From: Prorocentrum cordatum
Lineage: Eukaryota > Sar > Dinophyceae > Prorocentrales > Prorocentraceae
Assembly (NCBI GenBank): GCA_963575745.1
Contig: CAUYUJ010012669.1
Location: 156,501-220,500, forward strand
DNA length: 64,000 nucleotides
Direction of reading: 5' to 3'
Shown here: positions 1 through 11,123 of the stretch, piece after piece
Layout of the letters: each line of letters starts with the position of its first letter
How positions within the stretch are numbered: position 1 is the first letter of the stretch
Position numbers and translations under genes: made by a program
Notes under the pieces: model-generated
What the model saw: only the letters and a program-made list of their open reading frames with translations
Database searches by the model: none
Told to the model about the DNA's origin: nothing

Positions 1-242
1 CAAGGCGCATGCGTGAGCTGACACCTATTGTTGAGCGCCGCGTGGTGAACGGCACACTACATGCACGCGCAGCAGCTGAAATTTCACAGCGCTACCATGC
101 CCCCTTGTTTCTGCGCGAGGGTTCCGACCGGACTTCCCTGCCATTGTATGCACGCTGTGCGAGCTCAATTGGACGCTGAATGACTAGCCCTGAGTTTGCC
201 TACATATGAGCGCAATAGCGTGCAGAGTGTACAAACCGATGC

Positions 243-1560
243 CGACGCTGTACCACCGCGCCGCTGTTGGACGTTGCCTTTACGGACGACGGCACAATCA
301 TGGCGATTGTCCCTGCGTCCGACCTGTATCCTGCCATGCGCCGCGCGCTTACCGTGGTTGCCAATGTGTTTGCTCGCAGAGGACACCTGCTCAACCTTGG
401 TGTTGCGAGAACGGCCGCCCTCATGGCCTACCGAGGAAAAGGATCGAAGAAGGCGAAGCAGCACGCATGGCACGAGTGTGGTGGGCATGTGGTCGCGCAG
501 ACACAGCTACTTGGGATCGTACGGGCGCCGATTGTCTAGCACTATGCACATCTTGGTTCAGTTATTGATTCCCAGGGCAACATGGGGCCCGAGGTCCGAT
601 ATCGAGCCAGCAGTACCACTGCTACTCTACGGGCGTTGCGCGCTAGAGTTGTCTCCACCAAGGCTCTTGCCGATCCGACGTGAATGATGTTCGCCGACAG
701 TCTTGTGCTATCGGGGCGTCTCTACAACTCGGGCGCCTGGGCTATGCCAACAACGGCGGGGGACAAAATGGCTGACGCTGAAGTCATGCAAGTCTACCGA
801 GCGTCGGCGAAGGCTCGTTTTGTGGAAGCCGAATCGTGCGTAAGTGATGGTCAAGTGCTGGCCAGACTCAGAAGACCCCGCCCGACGTTCTAAGAGGAGC
901 TGCACGTTTGCGACTGTTGGGTTCGCTATTGCACAAAGGGCTCAAACTGGCTGTTGCCTTGCTATGGGCCGAGTGGTACGACAGTGGTCAGAACGGTTGC
1001 CGGGCCAGGTCATGGCTGGGAATGGTCATGGATGGTTGCTCGTGGTCGCATGCTGCTGCTGTAGCTTGTGCTTCCCTCGCGCCGCCGTTTGACGATTTCA
1101 GTGAATGGGGGCCCCTCATCCTGTGCAATCAAATTGCTTGGACACGCATCATCAAGACGGCGTTGCACGCTGCGGCCCAATCTCCTGCTCGAAATGTTGA
1201 GGCGGCCACAGTGGAGGCCAATTTTCCCCGGGAGGTCTGTCCCCCGGGAGTGCCAGAACGTGTTTGGACGGACGATAATGGACTTCTTGTAGACCCACCT
1301 ACGTGCGCAGCAGCCGACACAGAAGATGACAGTGTCAAGTGTCCATGGCGTGCGCGTGCTTTCCGACAGCATGGGGCATTGCTCCCGCATGTGGCGCGTG
1401 CCCACCGTCAGAACGTAGCTCTGGCACGTGCGTGGGCGTCGCCAGACGGACAATGTCATGCATGCCTATCTGTATTTCATGTTCGGACACACTTAGTAGA
1501 GCACCCAGCGCATGATTCCCCTCGGTGGTTATGTTTACTGATGAGTGATCCTACCACGGC
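243..1560 (+). pseudogene. Decayed LINE reverse transcriptase, C-terminal part
   Basis: Remnant of the 3' half of a non-LTR retrotransposon polyprotein. Around 267-480 the frame reads VAFTDDGTIM, which fits reverse transcriptase motif C (x-D-D), followed by a Gly/Leu/Asn segment and AYRGKGS, as expected after the catalytic core. Another frame from about 543 reads YAHLGSVID and then an Arg/Ala-rich stretch, typical of the thumb region. About 684-890 reads SGRLYNSGAW and QVYRASAKAR. From about 1,330 to 1,510 there are two zinc-finger-like units: VKCPWRARAF...H...H, and GQCHACLSVFHVRTHLVEH. The pieces are in order but need at least three frame changes, so this is a pseudogene. No 5' half is visible within the window. 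Confidence 0.65.
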
Positions 1561-3540
1561 AGTTGCTGCGTCAGTTGCAACTACTCGAGGAGCTGCGCCG
1601 TGTTATCACGTCACACATTCCGATGTCTTAGCCCACATGACAGGCAGGATCCCAGGTGTGCAGGCGTCTCGCCGTCACGTTGCTGCGCCGGCAGTTTCGT
1701 GCAGCTGGCCCCATCACAGAGCATGCGTGTGCAGTGATGGTTACGATGGACCATGCCACTGCACGTTTGGAGATTGCGGCTGCTGGCCCCGCCTTCCCAG
1801 CTGGGCTTGCTGCTTGCCTACGAGCTCCTGTGAATGCCGCTGTTGTGCCGCAGCCGCTGGCCAACCATGCGCAGTGCGCCGTTGAAAGATACCCCAGTCG
1901 TGCTTTCCTGACAGAACGGGGCACTGGCATTGCAGCCGAACCCATGCCGAGGGCCGTCAGACGAGTTGAATACTTCGTTCTGAATTTGTTGCATGGACGG
2001 AGGAGGGCAGGGGTTGTACAGGCACAAGTTGAATGGGAGCACTATAGCCCTGACTATGCGATGTACGTCCGGTCTGTGGATATAGCCGCACACGCAGTGG
2101 ACGGGGGTCTCATGAATCGGGGCGCACTTGCAGAATGGAGGTCTCGCGCCTTGCACCATGGGCGGCGGCGTCGGATGGCGGGCCTCCGCGCGGGACCCCG
2201 TCTGCCTCTCGATGGGCAGAAGGCCAAGGCCCGCCGCCACTGCGCATGGCCAATTTGGGGGCAAGACGGCAGTTGCTGAGCGTCAGATGGAACAGCTGTG
2301 GGTGGGCAATGCGCTATACCATGCTTGGCTGGAGCTCTTCGCTGCGCATGTGCAGGCTGGGGCGCCATGTTGGCTCGAGCACCCCCAGCCGCGCGAGTGG
2401 AGGCTTCAAGCCGTCAGCCCGTTTACCTGCCATCCGATGTGCGCTCTCCAGTCGTCCCCAGCAATCTCGACGACCGATATTGATCAGTGTGAACATGGTC
2501 AGACGTCAAGGGCCCCCACTAGGATCGTTGCACTTTGACTGCCAGGGCTGCGCGCCGCCCTGCTTGCGACCTCTGGGAACGGCAGATGCTCGCACGGTAG
2601 GGGCGGACACGGAACGCTTCTTGGGCATGATGGGGATGGGAGGGAGTGGCGCACAGCCAAAAAAAACGTACCCCGCCGGCCTGTGCAAGTGCATCGCTGC
2701 TGCCGCCGCTAATGCAGTGCGTGCCACGTGGGAAGGGGGTGTGGACAGTATTGAGCCCATTGTTCTTGGCGACATGGGGGAGGATGGTAGAGTGCGTGAC
2801 GGACTGCTGCGCTTCCTTGTCTCCTGGGATCCCTACGGGTAAAGTGCGCGGCCGACTGCTACGTGACGGACTGCTGCGATTCCCTGCATTCTGGCACAGA
2901 CGAGGGATGGGCCCCTGACTCTGTTTCTCGGCGCACACGCCGTGTCCGACACGACCCCGAGCTCGATTGCTTTCGACCGCTACATGCCCCCCCGACATCA
3001 GATCAGGCCACCTCTGCCACCTCACAGGTTCGCGATGACATGGCGGAGGTTAGACCCACAGGCCCGCCTGAGGCTAGAGGCACGTGCTTTTCCTGGTGAC
3101 TCGCAGAGGAGAACATATCCCCTCTCCCGCCCGCCCCAGTGCCGCTAGCGCCTGAAGCACTGGAGCGCATGGCGCAAAACCGTGCGCGGGCACGTAACAG
3201 AAGAGCTGCTAAACTCTAGGAAGAGAGACAGGCTCGGTTGCGCGAAGTAGCCCCTCGGACCCTGGATCCTAATTTTGGCAGAGGCTTGTTTGGATAAGTT
3301 GCTGCCTGTCATCTACCATGAGATGCTGGGGATTGTCGTTCAGTTTTGCGCGGAGAATTGGTGGTGCAGAATAGCAAGTCGCCGTTGTCTGCTGCGCCGC
3401 CTCCTTCAGCCACCTCTCTCTGTCCGCCCGCCCTCTGGTGGCTCGCAACACCGGGGGGCCTGCGGCATGATGACTCAGGACCATGCTGTTGCTGCTTTCT
3501 TTGCCTCGACTACGATCTCGGCGCTTCTCTCTCCGTCCTG
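1561..3540. other. No recognised gene
   Basis: Several long open frames exist on both strands because of the GC content, but none shows a domain, a consistent frame or a repeat structure I recognise. Part of this stretch may be further decayed sequence downstream of the LINE remnant. Confidence 0.4.
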
Positions 3541-3544
3541 CCCC

Positions 3545-4240
3545 AGCTGCCGCCCTAGTTCGAGAGGTTTCCGGCGCCGTACCTTGCACGGCGAACCTCT
3601 CTCGGGGCGGGCAGACACGCGCGCCTGCCCGCGCCCGCGCATCGGGCTCGCCGGGCCATTTCAACCTCCCCACTTCCCTGCCTAGCTTTCAGCTTACCGT
3701 GGTCGGGGCCGGGGGCGGGATTGGCGCGTTGACGGGGGCGAGGTGTCTACTGTGGCGTTGGAGCAGGCACTGGCCGCAGGTCGAGCGCGCGAGAATCGCG
3801 CATTCCCGCTGGCCCCTGCCTCGCACCCGCCCCCCGCTCAGATGCCTTTTCGTCGGCCTCTCTTGCCTCTTGGTGCATCTCTTGTTGTTCGATCTCTAGC
3901 TGCCGCCCCAGGTCGAGAGGTTTCGGGCGCCGTGCCCGGCACGGCGAACCTCCTTCGGGGCGGTCAGACACGCGCGCGGGCCCTGCCCGCGCACCGGACA
4001 AGCCAGGCAGTTTCACCTTCCCCACTTCCCCTCAGTATAGGTTTGTTGGCGGAGGCGTAGCTCGCACTGCGTTGATGAGGTAGGCATGGGACACGGGTTG
4101 AGCGTGCGAAAATCGTGCACTCCCGCTGGCCCTTGCCTCGTACACGCCCACTTAGTTGCCCTTTGGGCATGTTGCAAACTATCTCACCTGCTCCCTTTTT
4201 TGATCAGCCTCCTCTTGCCTTTTCCCTACTCCTGTTGCGT
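3545..4240. repeat. Tandem duplication, unit about 350 bp
   Basis: The segment containing CCGCCC-AGGTCGAGAGGTTTC, then GGCGAACCTC and GGGGCGG-CAGACACGCGCG at about 3,550-3,690, recurs at about 3,895-4,035. The following segment, with AATCGCGCATTCCCGCTGGC at about 3,795, recurs as AATCGTGCACTCCCGCTGGC at about 4,115. The two units are diverged direct copies. Confidence 0.7.
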
Positions 4241-4699
4241 TGCAATGCGCCTTGAGCGCTTTCCGACGATATGGGGGTGATGCGGGATGGGTGACGGGGT
4301 TGGGGAGATTCACCAAACCTTGGCGCCCGTGCTGTTAGATCCCGAGTGTTTCTGCCAGCAGTTAGCGAGTGCCGCGCCAAGCTGACCGTCTCCTCGGCGA
4401 ATCAGAGCGCAATCCAAATCCTCTCTTGTTGTAAAGTTTCCCTTCGCGACGCGCCTCCAGGCACTTAGGCGTGCCAGCCGGGGTGTTTCGCCAGATGCGT
4501 CGTCGCAGCTTGCGAGATGGTTGCTTGCAAGTCTGACAGTCAGACGGATGGAGAGCGGGTGGCTTCTCAAACATGTGACCCTCGCCTCAGCGCCGCGCGC
4601 TTGCGTATGACGTGCAGGGCTTTCAGTTACATGGACGGACGGCGGTTCTCTTTTAATTTGTTGTCCTCGCAGTTCTGGCGCAGGCGCCCGACTGACCTT

Positions 4700-5500
4700 T
4701 GCGGGCAAGATTTATATCCATATCCACTGCGTCTTGGATTTCCCGGGAAAGTGCGCCAAAAGGCCGAGGCGCAGTGGATATTGATAAGACTGTGGCCCCA
4801 AGGGGCCATATTCTTTTCCACAGCCACTGCGCCTCGGGCTTTTGGGGAAGGGGGGGTTCGAAACTCTGAGATGTCTTGGATCCGGACACCAATCTTGCCC
4901 GCACGGCCTCCGCACATGTTGCCGCCACCGCCCGTCGCCCACCAGCGCGCCGGGCGCCGGCTGGCGCGCAGGCGCCTCGTCGCGCGCGCCTGGCAACGCC
5001 CGCCCGGGAGTGCACGGGCTGCCCCGCCTGGCGCGCGGCAGCTGCCGCTGGGGCGCGTGCGCGCGGTTTCGGGCGTGGCTGCGCCCCCGTTGGCGCCGCG
5101 CGGGCCGCGATCGCGGCGCTGGCCCTCAGCATCGATTGCCCGATCCCCCATGGCAGAGCTGGCCGGGGGTCTGAGGTGGCCCAGCACTGGTTCTGGCCAG
5201 TAGGAAAGGCGGGCAGGTTCGAGGCTGTCGGTTTGGGTGTTTTTGGCTCTTTTCGATATTTGGGGGGGCGTTTTCGGGCCCGGGACCGTCAAACTCAGAT
5301 CCTTGGTGGAAAATTGTACCAGATGGAACCCGGGCAGGGGTTCGGGGACCCCGATTTTGAGCAGTTTTGGATTCATCCCCCCCGATCGATTTTCTCGGCG
5401 CCCAACGAGCTCAGACCCGCTGGCCGCCTCCGACCCTCAGTATCGACTAACCTATCCGTGTCTCTGACCTGCACAACGGCCCACCAAATAATGTTTTAGT
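4700..5500. repeat. Inverted repeat and GC-rich spacer without a gene
   Basis: At 4,721-4,780 TATCCACTGCG...CGCAGTGGATA forms an inverted repeat, and a related CCACTGCGCCTCGGGC follows at about 4,825. From about 4,900 to 5,180 the sequence is very GC-rich and open in several frames on both strands. Ala/Arg-rich translations there are not convincing coding sequence. Confidence 0.4.
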
Positions 5501-5799
5501 AACCGTCTGTGGTTTGAGCGAAGCGTTATTAGTTTTTGTTTTAGCAGAGGAAGTTTTTAACCGACCCATCGTGTGTGGTTCAAAGAGTATTTGTCGTTCT
5601 TGGAGTTGTCTTTCTCGCATAAGAACATGTCGCAGTAAGCCTGTAGGAATGCCAGGACGGTCAGTCCCTGCTCAAACGCTGGGCCATGATGTTTCAGCCT
5701 CACAGCCTACTCCTTTGGGCGGGGATGGGCCCCGCGAAGCCCGAAGCAGCAGGCATGTATCACCACCGACCCCGATCATTTCATACCATATTGCTTTGG

Positions 5800-5960
5800 T
5801 CGCGATCGGTTGCGATCGATCGGCACTCGAAATCGGTCGCGGCCCATCGCGTTCGATTCAAAAATCGGGCGCAACCTTTTTGGGATAATTTCGGTCGCGA
5901 TAGAAACGGAATGTTGAGCAACATTGGCAGCGACCGGTCTCGTCGGTCGCGAGCATCCAA
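5800..5960. repeat. Dispersed repeat RF3 (GGTCGC-ACCGAT type)
   Basis: Palindromic-looking runs of CGATCGGTTGCGATCGATCG and GGTCGCGATAG with AATTTCGG. Related copies with GGTCGCTACCGATTTTGCTT and CAAATT occur at about 19,015-19,105 and 27,335-27,450, and a weaker one at about 20,395-20,490. Confidence 0.5.
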
Positions 5961-6119
5961 TGATCAGGGTAGATGGGTAAGTCGGCCAGTGGGGCCAAGG
6001 TAGTTCCAGTGGGGATCGGGATCGGTTCAACGATGCTCAGGCCCGCGCCAGCCCGCGCCAAGGACGGACGGGGGCGCTGTCGGCCAGATGCAGGACCTGC
6101 AGCGATGGGGGGGCCGAGA

Positions 6120-6780
6120 CCCGTTTTCGTCGTGGGAGGCTTTTGGTAATTTCTGGCCTCTGGGGGCCCTCGCTCGGCCCTGGGGACCGTCAACGAAACG
6201 ACTCGGGATGGAAGACCGATCCTGTGGAGGGGGTCGAGACCTCCAGGGGTCCACGCTGTGGAAACGCCACGCCGTTGGGTGTCTTGGCGGGGGGTCCTCG
6301 CCGCCTCGGCTGGATTCTCCTCGAAGTTCTGGTCGGGGCGCGCCCCAGGACTGGTCCGGGGATCGCTGTCGGACCCCACACCTCCATCGTCTTGGAACAC
6401 TCACGGTCGAAGGCCTTCCGCCATGTTCAGCCTTTGGGGGGCCATTCTCGGGCCAGCGGGTTTCGAAAGCCGACCTGAGGCGAAAAGCCAGCCAGCATCG
6501 CGAAAATCATTTCGTCGGAGGTCTGGGAGAGTGCTTCCCCCACTCCCCCAGACCTCTGACGTTTTGGTTTTCTCGAAGCATGAACCCCTGAGGTCTCGAC
6601 CCATTCCTCGGAACGGATTCTTCATCTTGGGTTGTTGTTTTTTTCGGTGGGTCTGGCGAGGGCCCGCGGAGGCCGAAAACAGCAACAAAAATTGACCGCC
6701 GTGATTTTTGTCGCGAGGCGAGGGGGTCTGGGTCGATGGCGGATCTCGGATGGCGCTGGGCCCCCCCTGGGCGGTGCCCT
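6120..6780. repeat. Dispersed repeats RF2 and RF1 (several copies)
   Basis: RF2 is recognised by GGCCCTCG..., then a CGTCA-GAAACGACTCGGGATG-like core, then GGGTCGAGACCTCCAGGGGTCC. It lies at about 6,130-6,270 in plus and 6,580-6,700 in minus orientation. Between them, at about 6,290-6,400, is an RF1-like piece. Further RF2 copies are at about 10,735-10,925, 12,195-12,290 (minus), 19,095-19,210 (minus), 19,940-20,040, 20,140-20,230 (minus), 21,245-21,400 and 24,440-24,600. No gene is seen between 5,501 and 7,680. Confidence 0.55.
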
Positions 6781-7686
6781 CGTGGCCGCCCGTGGCGCTT
6801 TTCTTGCTCGCTCGGGGAGGTGGTGCTGGGTCGGCCGCGTGCCGGCAGAGACCTGCCGTCCGCGGTACGAGGTCGCGAAATTCTGCGGCATGGCGCGGCC
6901 TCACGACCAGAGCCCTTACAGACCCGATCTCTGTGCTCCAGTTCTCGAGCCAGAGCGACCTGTGAGGGTGCTGTGGCCCGATACCGGGCGAAAGCGCTTC
7001 TTGTGAAACAATCATGTGATTCCAAGCGGGGCCTTAGGGAAAGGGGTTTTTGCGACGGGCGATGCCGATTTCTGTAGTCCGCTCGGCTTCGCGCGCATGG
7101 TCGCCGCAGGACGTTTTCACTCTCGCTCCGAAGTCTCAAATGTAATGTCGCGGCCTCAGAAGTCCACTTCGCTGGCGTCCCTTTAGGGAGCGCGTCAAAC
7201 AAATGCAACGCCCAGATCTGAGGGCTCCTCTCCCCCGACGAGGCCCGCGCCAGGGTCCCCAGGCGGGGAGGCAGGCCGCTGGCGCCAGCCTCCAGGGCGC
7301 GAGCCCCAGCACCAAGCGACCCGAGCCGGGGACGGAGGCTGGCCACGCGCAAGAGTGAGCTTCCCCCGGAGTGACCTCTGTCGGGGGAACGTCGGTCTCG
7401 AGTACGCCGGAACTCGGGTTGCTGACGCTTTTGGACGAGCGCGTCCTGGATTTTGACGGCTCAGTTTTCGCGGGATGTTTGCAGCGGAAGTTCGCGTGAC
7501 ATTCCAAGTTGTGTCTCGTCATTTTCAGGATGGCCCCGTCAGGCCAACCCGAGTCACCCGAACCCGAGTCTTATGTCTCCCCGACTTTGGTGCCGGCCCA
7601 CAGGGCCCATGGCCTGCACGCGTGGATTTGGCGGCGCAGCGGCCCCCTCATAGGAGGACGAGAAACGGCGTAGACACCAACTCTCG

Positions 7687-7822
7687 GAGCTCCTCGCGGC
7701 GCATTTCTTGGATTGGCGCTGGGCCCCTCAGGATGGCGCCTCTGGCGCCGCCCCTGGCGCGCTCCCCGCGCCAGGGAGGGGGTCTGAGCGCCGATCTAAG
7801 AAATCCGCGCGGACCTCCAAAA
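7687..7822. mobile_element. Short TIR element, copy 1
   Basis: The left end has CGCATTTCTTGGATTGGCGCT and the right end AGCGCCGATCTAAGAAATCCG, near-perfect inverted repeats of about 30 bp around a GC-rich core. It lies just ahead of a putative exon at 7,860. An inverted copy of the same family, including flanking AACTTTTGGAG, is at 8,437-8,576. It resembles a MITE or an intron-forming introner; no transposase is encoded. Confidence 0.65.
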
Positions 7823-7859
7823 GTTTATGTTCATGCCATGTCTTGCTCCCCTTCCTAAG

Positions 7860-8026
7860 GCCGCGCACCAAATGGCCACTTCTGCCGAGGGTCACGTGTG
7901 CGTGGCCGAGGAAAGCGCAGGCCGCGGGCCGCGGGCCGGCACGTCGGTCGGCAGGTCGCTGCTCAAGGGCCTGTCGGGCGAGTTCGACTCCGAGGACTGC
8001 GCGTTCCACGTGGGCGGCGTGATCCG
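7860..8026 (+). CDS. Putative exon of a C2-domain gene
   Basis: One frame reads MATSAEGHVCVAEESAG from the ATG at 7,872, then GTSVGRSLLKGLSGEFDSED and CAFHVGG, a mixed and non-repetitive composition unlike the surrounding repeats. A pyrimidine-rich tract ending in CCTTCCTAAG precedes it and could serve as a 3' splice site; GT dinucleotides near 8,020-8,027 could be the donor. The next exon candidate on the same strand is about 590 bp away. The link to the C2 exon is inferred from strand and proximity only. No family is recognised for this fragment. Confidence 0.4.
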
Positions 8027-8436
8027 GCTGTCGGCACCACCCAAACATTCGAGGAGGGCATCGACTACAGAATGGATTCACCCCAAGTTTGATTTTTCCG
8101 TCCAATCTAAATCTACAAGCAAGTAAAGCAAGTACGTGGATTCGACGGGGAAATCCCCTATTGCGTCGGCCACGCAGGTGCGACGCACGCGCGCGGAATT
8201 CTTCTAGCATAAATCCCTGACGGGCGATGTCTGGCCATACCATTCGGGAAACGATATATTGCAAGATGTAGTGCTATATGTTCGGGTCGGACGTGCGTCT
8301 CCAACAGAGGCACATTGTAGTAGTATGTCCGTATGCGTCCCAGGCTGCGGGCCATCCACCAGCAGGCCTGCTGGCATGTGCGTAGGGCCCGCCTGGAGGA
8401 CTCGGGAGAAACACAATTGCATAAGCATGAACTTTT

Positions 8437-8576
8437 GGAGCTCCGCGCGGATTTCTTGGATCGGCGCTCGCCCTTTCTATCCCCCCGGGCGGGGCCTCTG
8501 GCGCCGCCACCGGCGCGCTCCGTGCGCCAGTGAGAGACGTTCAGCGCAGATCCAAGAAACCCGTGCAGATCTGACA
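8437..8576. mobile_element. Short TIR element, copy 2 (inverted)
   Basis: GGAGCTCCGCGCGGATTTCT at the left and AGATCCAAGAAACCCGTGCAG at the right form TIRs. Sequence and flanks match the reverse complement of the element at 7,687-7,822, so both belong to one family sitting between candidate exons of one gene. Confidence 0.65.
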
Positions 8577-8612
8577 GTTCACGCGCAGGTCGTTGGGTTT
8601 TGTTCCTGCAAG

Positions 8613-8690
8613 GACGGGGGGCGGCTGCGCCTCCGCACCGTGCTGCAGACGTTCTTCAGGTCCGTGCAGGAGTGGTGGGCTCGGGGGGGG
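8613..8690 (+). CDS. Possible short exon
   Basis: The frame reads DGGRLRLRTVLQTFFRSVQ, then EWWARG. TTCCTGCAAG ahead of it and CAGGTCCGTGCAG within it could be splice sites. It is short, and the support is only protein-like composition and its position between other candidate exons on the same strand. Confidence 0.25.
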
Positions 8691-8856
8691 GGGGGCGCAT
8701 CGACCCCCAATCGCCCACTGATCGCCGATAGAGGCCCAGTAGCCCACCCCCGCCCAGGGGCGTGGGGTCTCGCTGTCGTGGGCATGTCGCTGATGTGTCG
8801 GCGATGCATTGTCGATTCTGGGGGTGCATGGTTCCCCCACGTGCCGATCCCCCCCC

Positions 8857-9516
8857 ATGTCGTTGCGCCTCGAGGAGGTGGATGCCAGGGTGCAGAGCGT
8901 GATCACGATGCAGGCGGCGCTGGCGGAGCGCAGGGCAAGGGACGCCGGGCTGGCGGGCGCGCGCCGGTCGGAGGTGCGCAGGGGCAACGGCAGGCGCCCG
9001 CCGGCCACGCTGCCTCTCAGGCCCCTGCTGCCGGGGGTGCTGCAGCTGAAGGTGCGTGCGGCGTACGATCTGGCGCTGCCCGGGGGCGTCGATGGCCTCC
9101 CGAGCGCTTCTGTGTGCGCTTGCGTGGGGAGCGCCAGCCAAGAGACCAGCATCTACCGCATGGGTGCGGGCCCCCAGTGGAGCAGGCACCTCACGGGGAC
9201 CATCTTCAACTTTGACGTTTCTGATGCAAGGTACTTGGATCTTGACGTTTACAGCAGAGTGGAGGTCGCGTCGGACAGGCAGACGGTGACGTACGGTGAG
9301 GCGCAGGTTGACATCGCAAGCGTACCGTTCGATGAGTGGCAGAAGCTGCGTCTGCCCCTGCTCTCGAGCGAGGAGCCCGCCGTCCAGCAGGGCGAGCTTG
9401 AGTTCGAGGTCCGCTTCCTCCCCCTTCAGAACCTGGAATGCCTGTGCGACGCGGACCTTGCCAGCCTGAAGCACGTCCCCCTCCTTGCGATTGGCACCAG
9501 CTTGTCCCGATGCCGA
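8857..9516 (+). CDS. C2-domain protein, exon
   Basis: The frame from ATG 8,857 reads MSLRLEEVDARVQSVITMQA (helical), a basic linker, then a region that looks like a C2 beta-sandwich. Seen there are LQLKVRAAYDLALPG (first strand), PSASVCACVG (in place of the usual DPYV-type strand), GPQWSRHLTGTIFNFDV (the P-x-W/N...F-x-F step), YLDLDVYSR, YGEAQVDIASV (the G-x-a-x-I-x-L-like step), LRLPLLS and GELEFEVRFLPL. C2 domains bind phospholipids, often with calcium; the calcium-binding Asp loops are not clearly conserved, so calcium binding is doubtful. The frame runs into an inverted-repeat element from about 9,521, and the stop near 9,530 lies inside it, so the true exon probably ends shortly before. 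Earlier and later exons are inferred. Confidence 0.6.
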
Positions 9517-9520
9517 TCTC

Positions 9521-9990
9521 ACAGCTTCTGAGGGCGTATCCCCAAGATTGTCGTCGCCTTTGGGCTTGTCCATCTCAGGGATGAGTGATGAGCTTGAGGC
9601 TGGTTACTTTGATCACCGCTAAGGTTGCCAAGGGGAAAGGGGCGTTATGAGTCGATGCTCATGTAGGTGATACCTGGCCGAACCTAGCTTATACATTGAC
9701 TACACCTGCCCGAATAAGCTTAAAGGGGGCGAGGTAACTCTGCTAAATAGACTCCTCCCACTGAGCCCAGATCTCTGCCCCCCCGTGCGCCGCTCAGGGC
9801 ATGTGCAGCCCACTCATGAGTTGGCCAGATTAGAACCCACCTTGGCATCCATTCATAACGGCCCGCATCCCCTTGGCAACCTAAGCGGTGATCCAAGTGA
9901 CCAGCCTCGATCTCATCCCTTATGCCTGAGATGGACAAGCCCAATGGCGACGGCAATCTTGGGGATGCGCCCTCAGACGCTGTCCGAATT
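9521..9990. mobile_element. Long inverted-repeat element RF6
   Basis: The left arm starts ACAGCTTCTGAGGGCG and continues TATCCCCAAGATTG...GGGCTTGTCCATCTCAGG...GGATCACC-GCTAAGGTTGCCAAGGGG. The reverse complement of the right arm (about 9,850-9,985) repeats this order with few changes. Arms are about 130 bp around a non-matching middle. Related ends (GATCACCGCT, GGGCA-TTGCAGCCCA) occur at 24,850-25,230 and 32,590-32,770. Confidence 0.7.
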
Positions 9991-10338
9991 TCCAGCCGAA
10001 AACTGAGTCGAATTCTGGTCGGCGTAAACCGAGTTGGCCGAAATTCCGGTCGACTTCCAGTGCGCCGGCCGAGTTTCCAGTCGATTTCAGCCACGTTGGG
10101 GATGCCGTGGTCGGCGTTCGGGGGGAGCGCGCCGATGTTGGCCAGATCTGGGGCCCGCGAGGGACCCTGCAGGGTCCCCAACTCCTCGTGCTCCCCTCTC
10201 TCGCCCGTGCGAGCCGCGCGCTGGCATGGAGAGAATTGGGGCCCGCGCGTGAGCCAGGCAGCATGGGGGGTCCATGGGGGGGTCGGCGGGTTCGGGGGAC
10301 TCCCATACCAGACTCGTGTCGAAGGGCAGGGATCGCGA

Positions 10339-10500
10339 GGAGGAGGAGGAGGAGGAGGAGGAGGAGGAGGAGGAGGAGCAGGAGGCGGAGGAGCAGGAGC
10401 AGGAGGAGGAGGAGGAGGAGGAGGAGGAGGAGGAGGAGGAGGAGGAGGAGGAGAAGGAGGAGGAGGAGGACAGAGAGAGGAGGAGCAGGAGGAGGACAAG
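10339..10500. repeat. (GGA)n microsatellite
   Basis: Almost uninterrupted GGA/GAG triplets with a few GCA and ACA changes. Long open frames here (poly-Glu, poly-Gly, poly-Arg and their antisense versions) are produced by the repeat and are not called as genes. Confidence 0.9.
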
Positions 10501-10533
10501 GGGGAGGAGGATGAGCGGGTGATCCAAGCAGGA

Positions 10534-10685
10534 CCTGCTGTCGTCCTCGCGCCAGAACTCCTCCACGCGGTCCGAGGCCGCCGCGGATGACGAGCGGGGC
10601 CCCAGCGACGGGTGGACGGCGGGCGGCGGGCGCGGCGCCGTTCGGAGCGGCAGGTCGCCGCGCGCCGCCGCGCACGCGGCGAAAG
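10534..10685 (+). CDS. Putative Ser/Arg/Ala-rich exon
   Basis: After a possible 3' splice site (GATCCAAGCAG) one frame reads DLLSSSRQNSSTRSEAAADD, then ERGPSDGWTAGGGRGAVRSG and ends ...AAAHAAKA at GCAG/GTTGTGACG, a plausible donor. It sits between the C2 exon and the next exon candidates on the same strand. The content is low-complexity and may be a disordered tail. No family is recognised. Confidence 0.4.
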
Positions 10686-10734
10686 CAGGTTGTGACGTGG
10701 CCCAGACCCCGTCGCATCGTGCATATTTTCGCGA

Positions 10735-11123
10735 CGGGAGTTTTTCTGTTATCTTCGGCCTACGGTGCCCTCGCCGGTCCCTAGGGCCGTCAGGAAACGA
10801 CCCAAGACGAAATGGCGGTTCGCGACGGGAGTTCTTTTGTTATCTTCGTTCACTGGGGCCCTCGCCGGGCTCCAGGGCCATCAGGAAACGACCCAAGACG
10901 AATCGAGACCTCCAGGGGTCCACGTCGTGAGGAAATCATGACGTCGGGGGGTCTGGGGAGGAGAAAAAGGCACCGACACCGCTACCCTTGCCTCGCTTTC
11001 GCCCTTTCGGGCCTCCTGGGAGGCCCTCGTCGTCACCATCAGATGTGCCCCGAAAGTCTGGTCGGAGCGTACCCCAGGAGAGGCCAGCGGAGTATTGGTC
11101 TGAGTACCTTTTGGGTTCCCCAG
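10735..11123. repeat. RF2 tandem pair plus RF1 element, intron filler
   Basis: Two successive RF2 units (TTTTCTGTTATCTTCG and TTTTGTTATCTTCGTT, each followed by a CAGGAAACGACCCAAGACGA core) are followed by an RF1 element with CACCGACACCGCTACCCTTG on the left and AGTACCTTTTGGGTTCCCC on the right. The right end of RF1 (GGGTTCCCCAG) is exactly where the next exon candidate begins, so the element may supply a 3' splice site. Confidence 0.55.

Noticed and set aside
4627-5376. 249-residue minus-strand frame in GC-rich DNA
   Set aside because: Several overlapping frames on both strands are equally open; no motif supports one of them.
10274-10522. Glu-rich protein
   Set aside because: Translation of a (GGA)n microsatellite; equal-length poly-Gly, poly-Arg, poly-Leu and poly-Ser frames exist.
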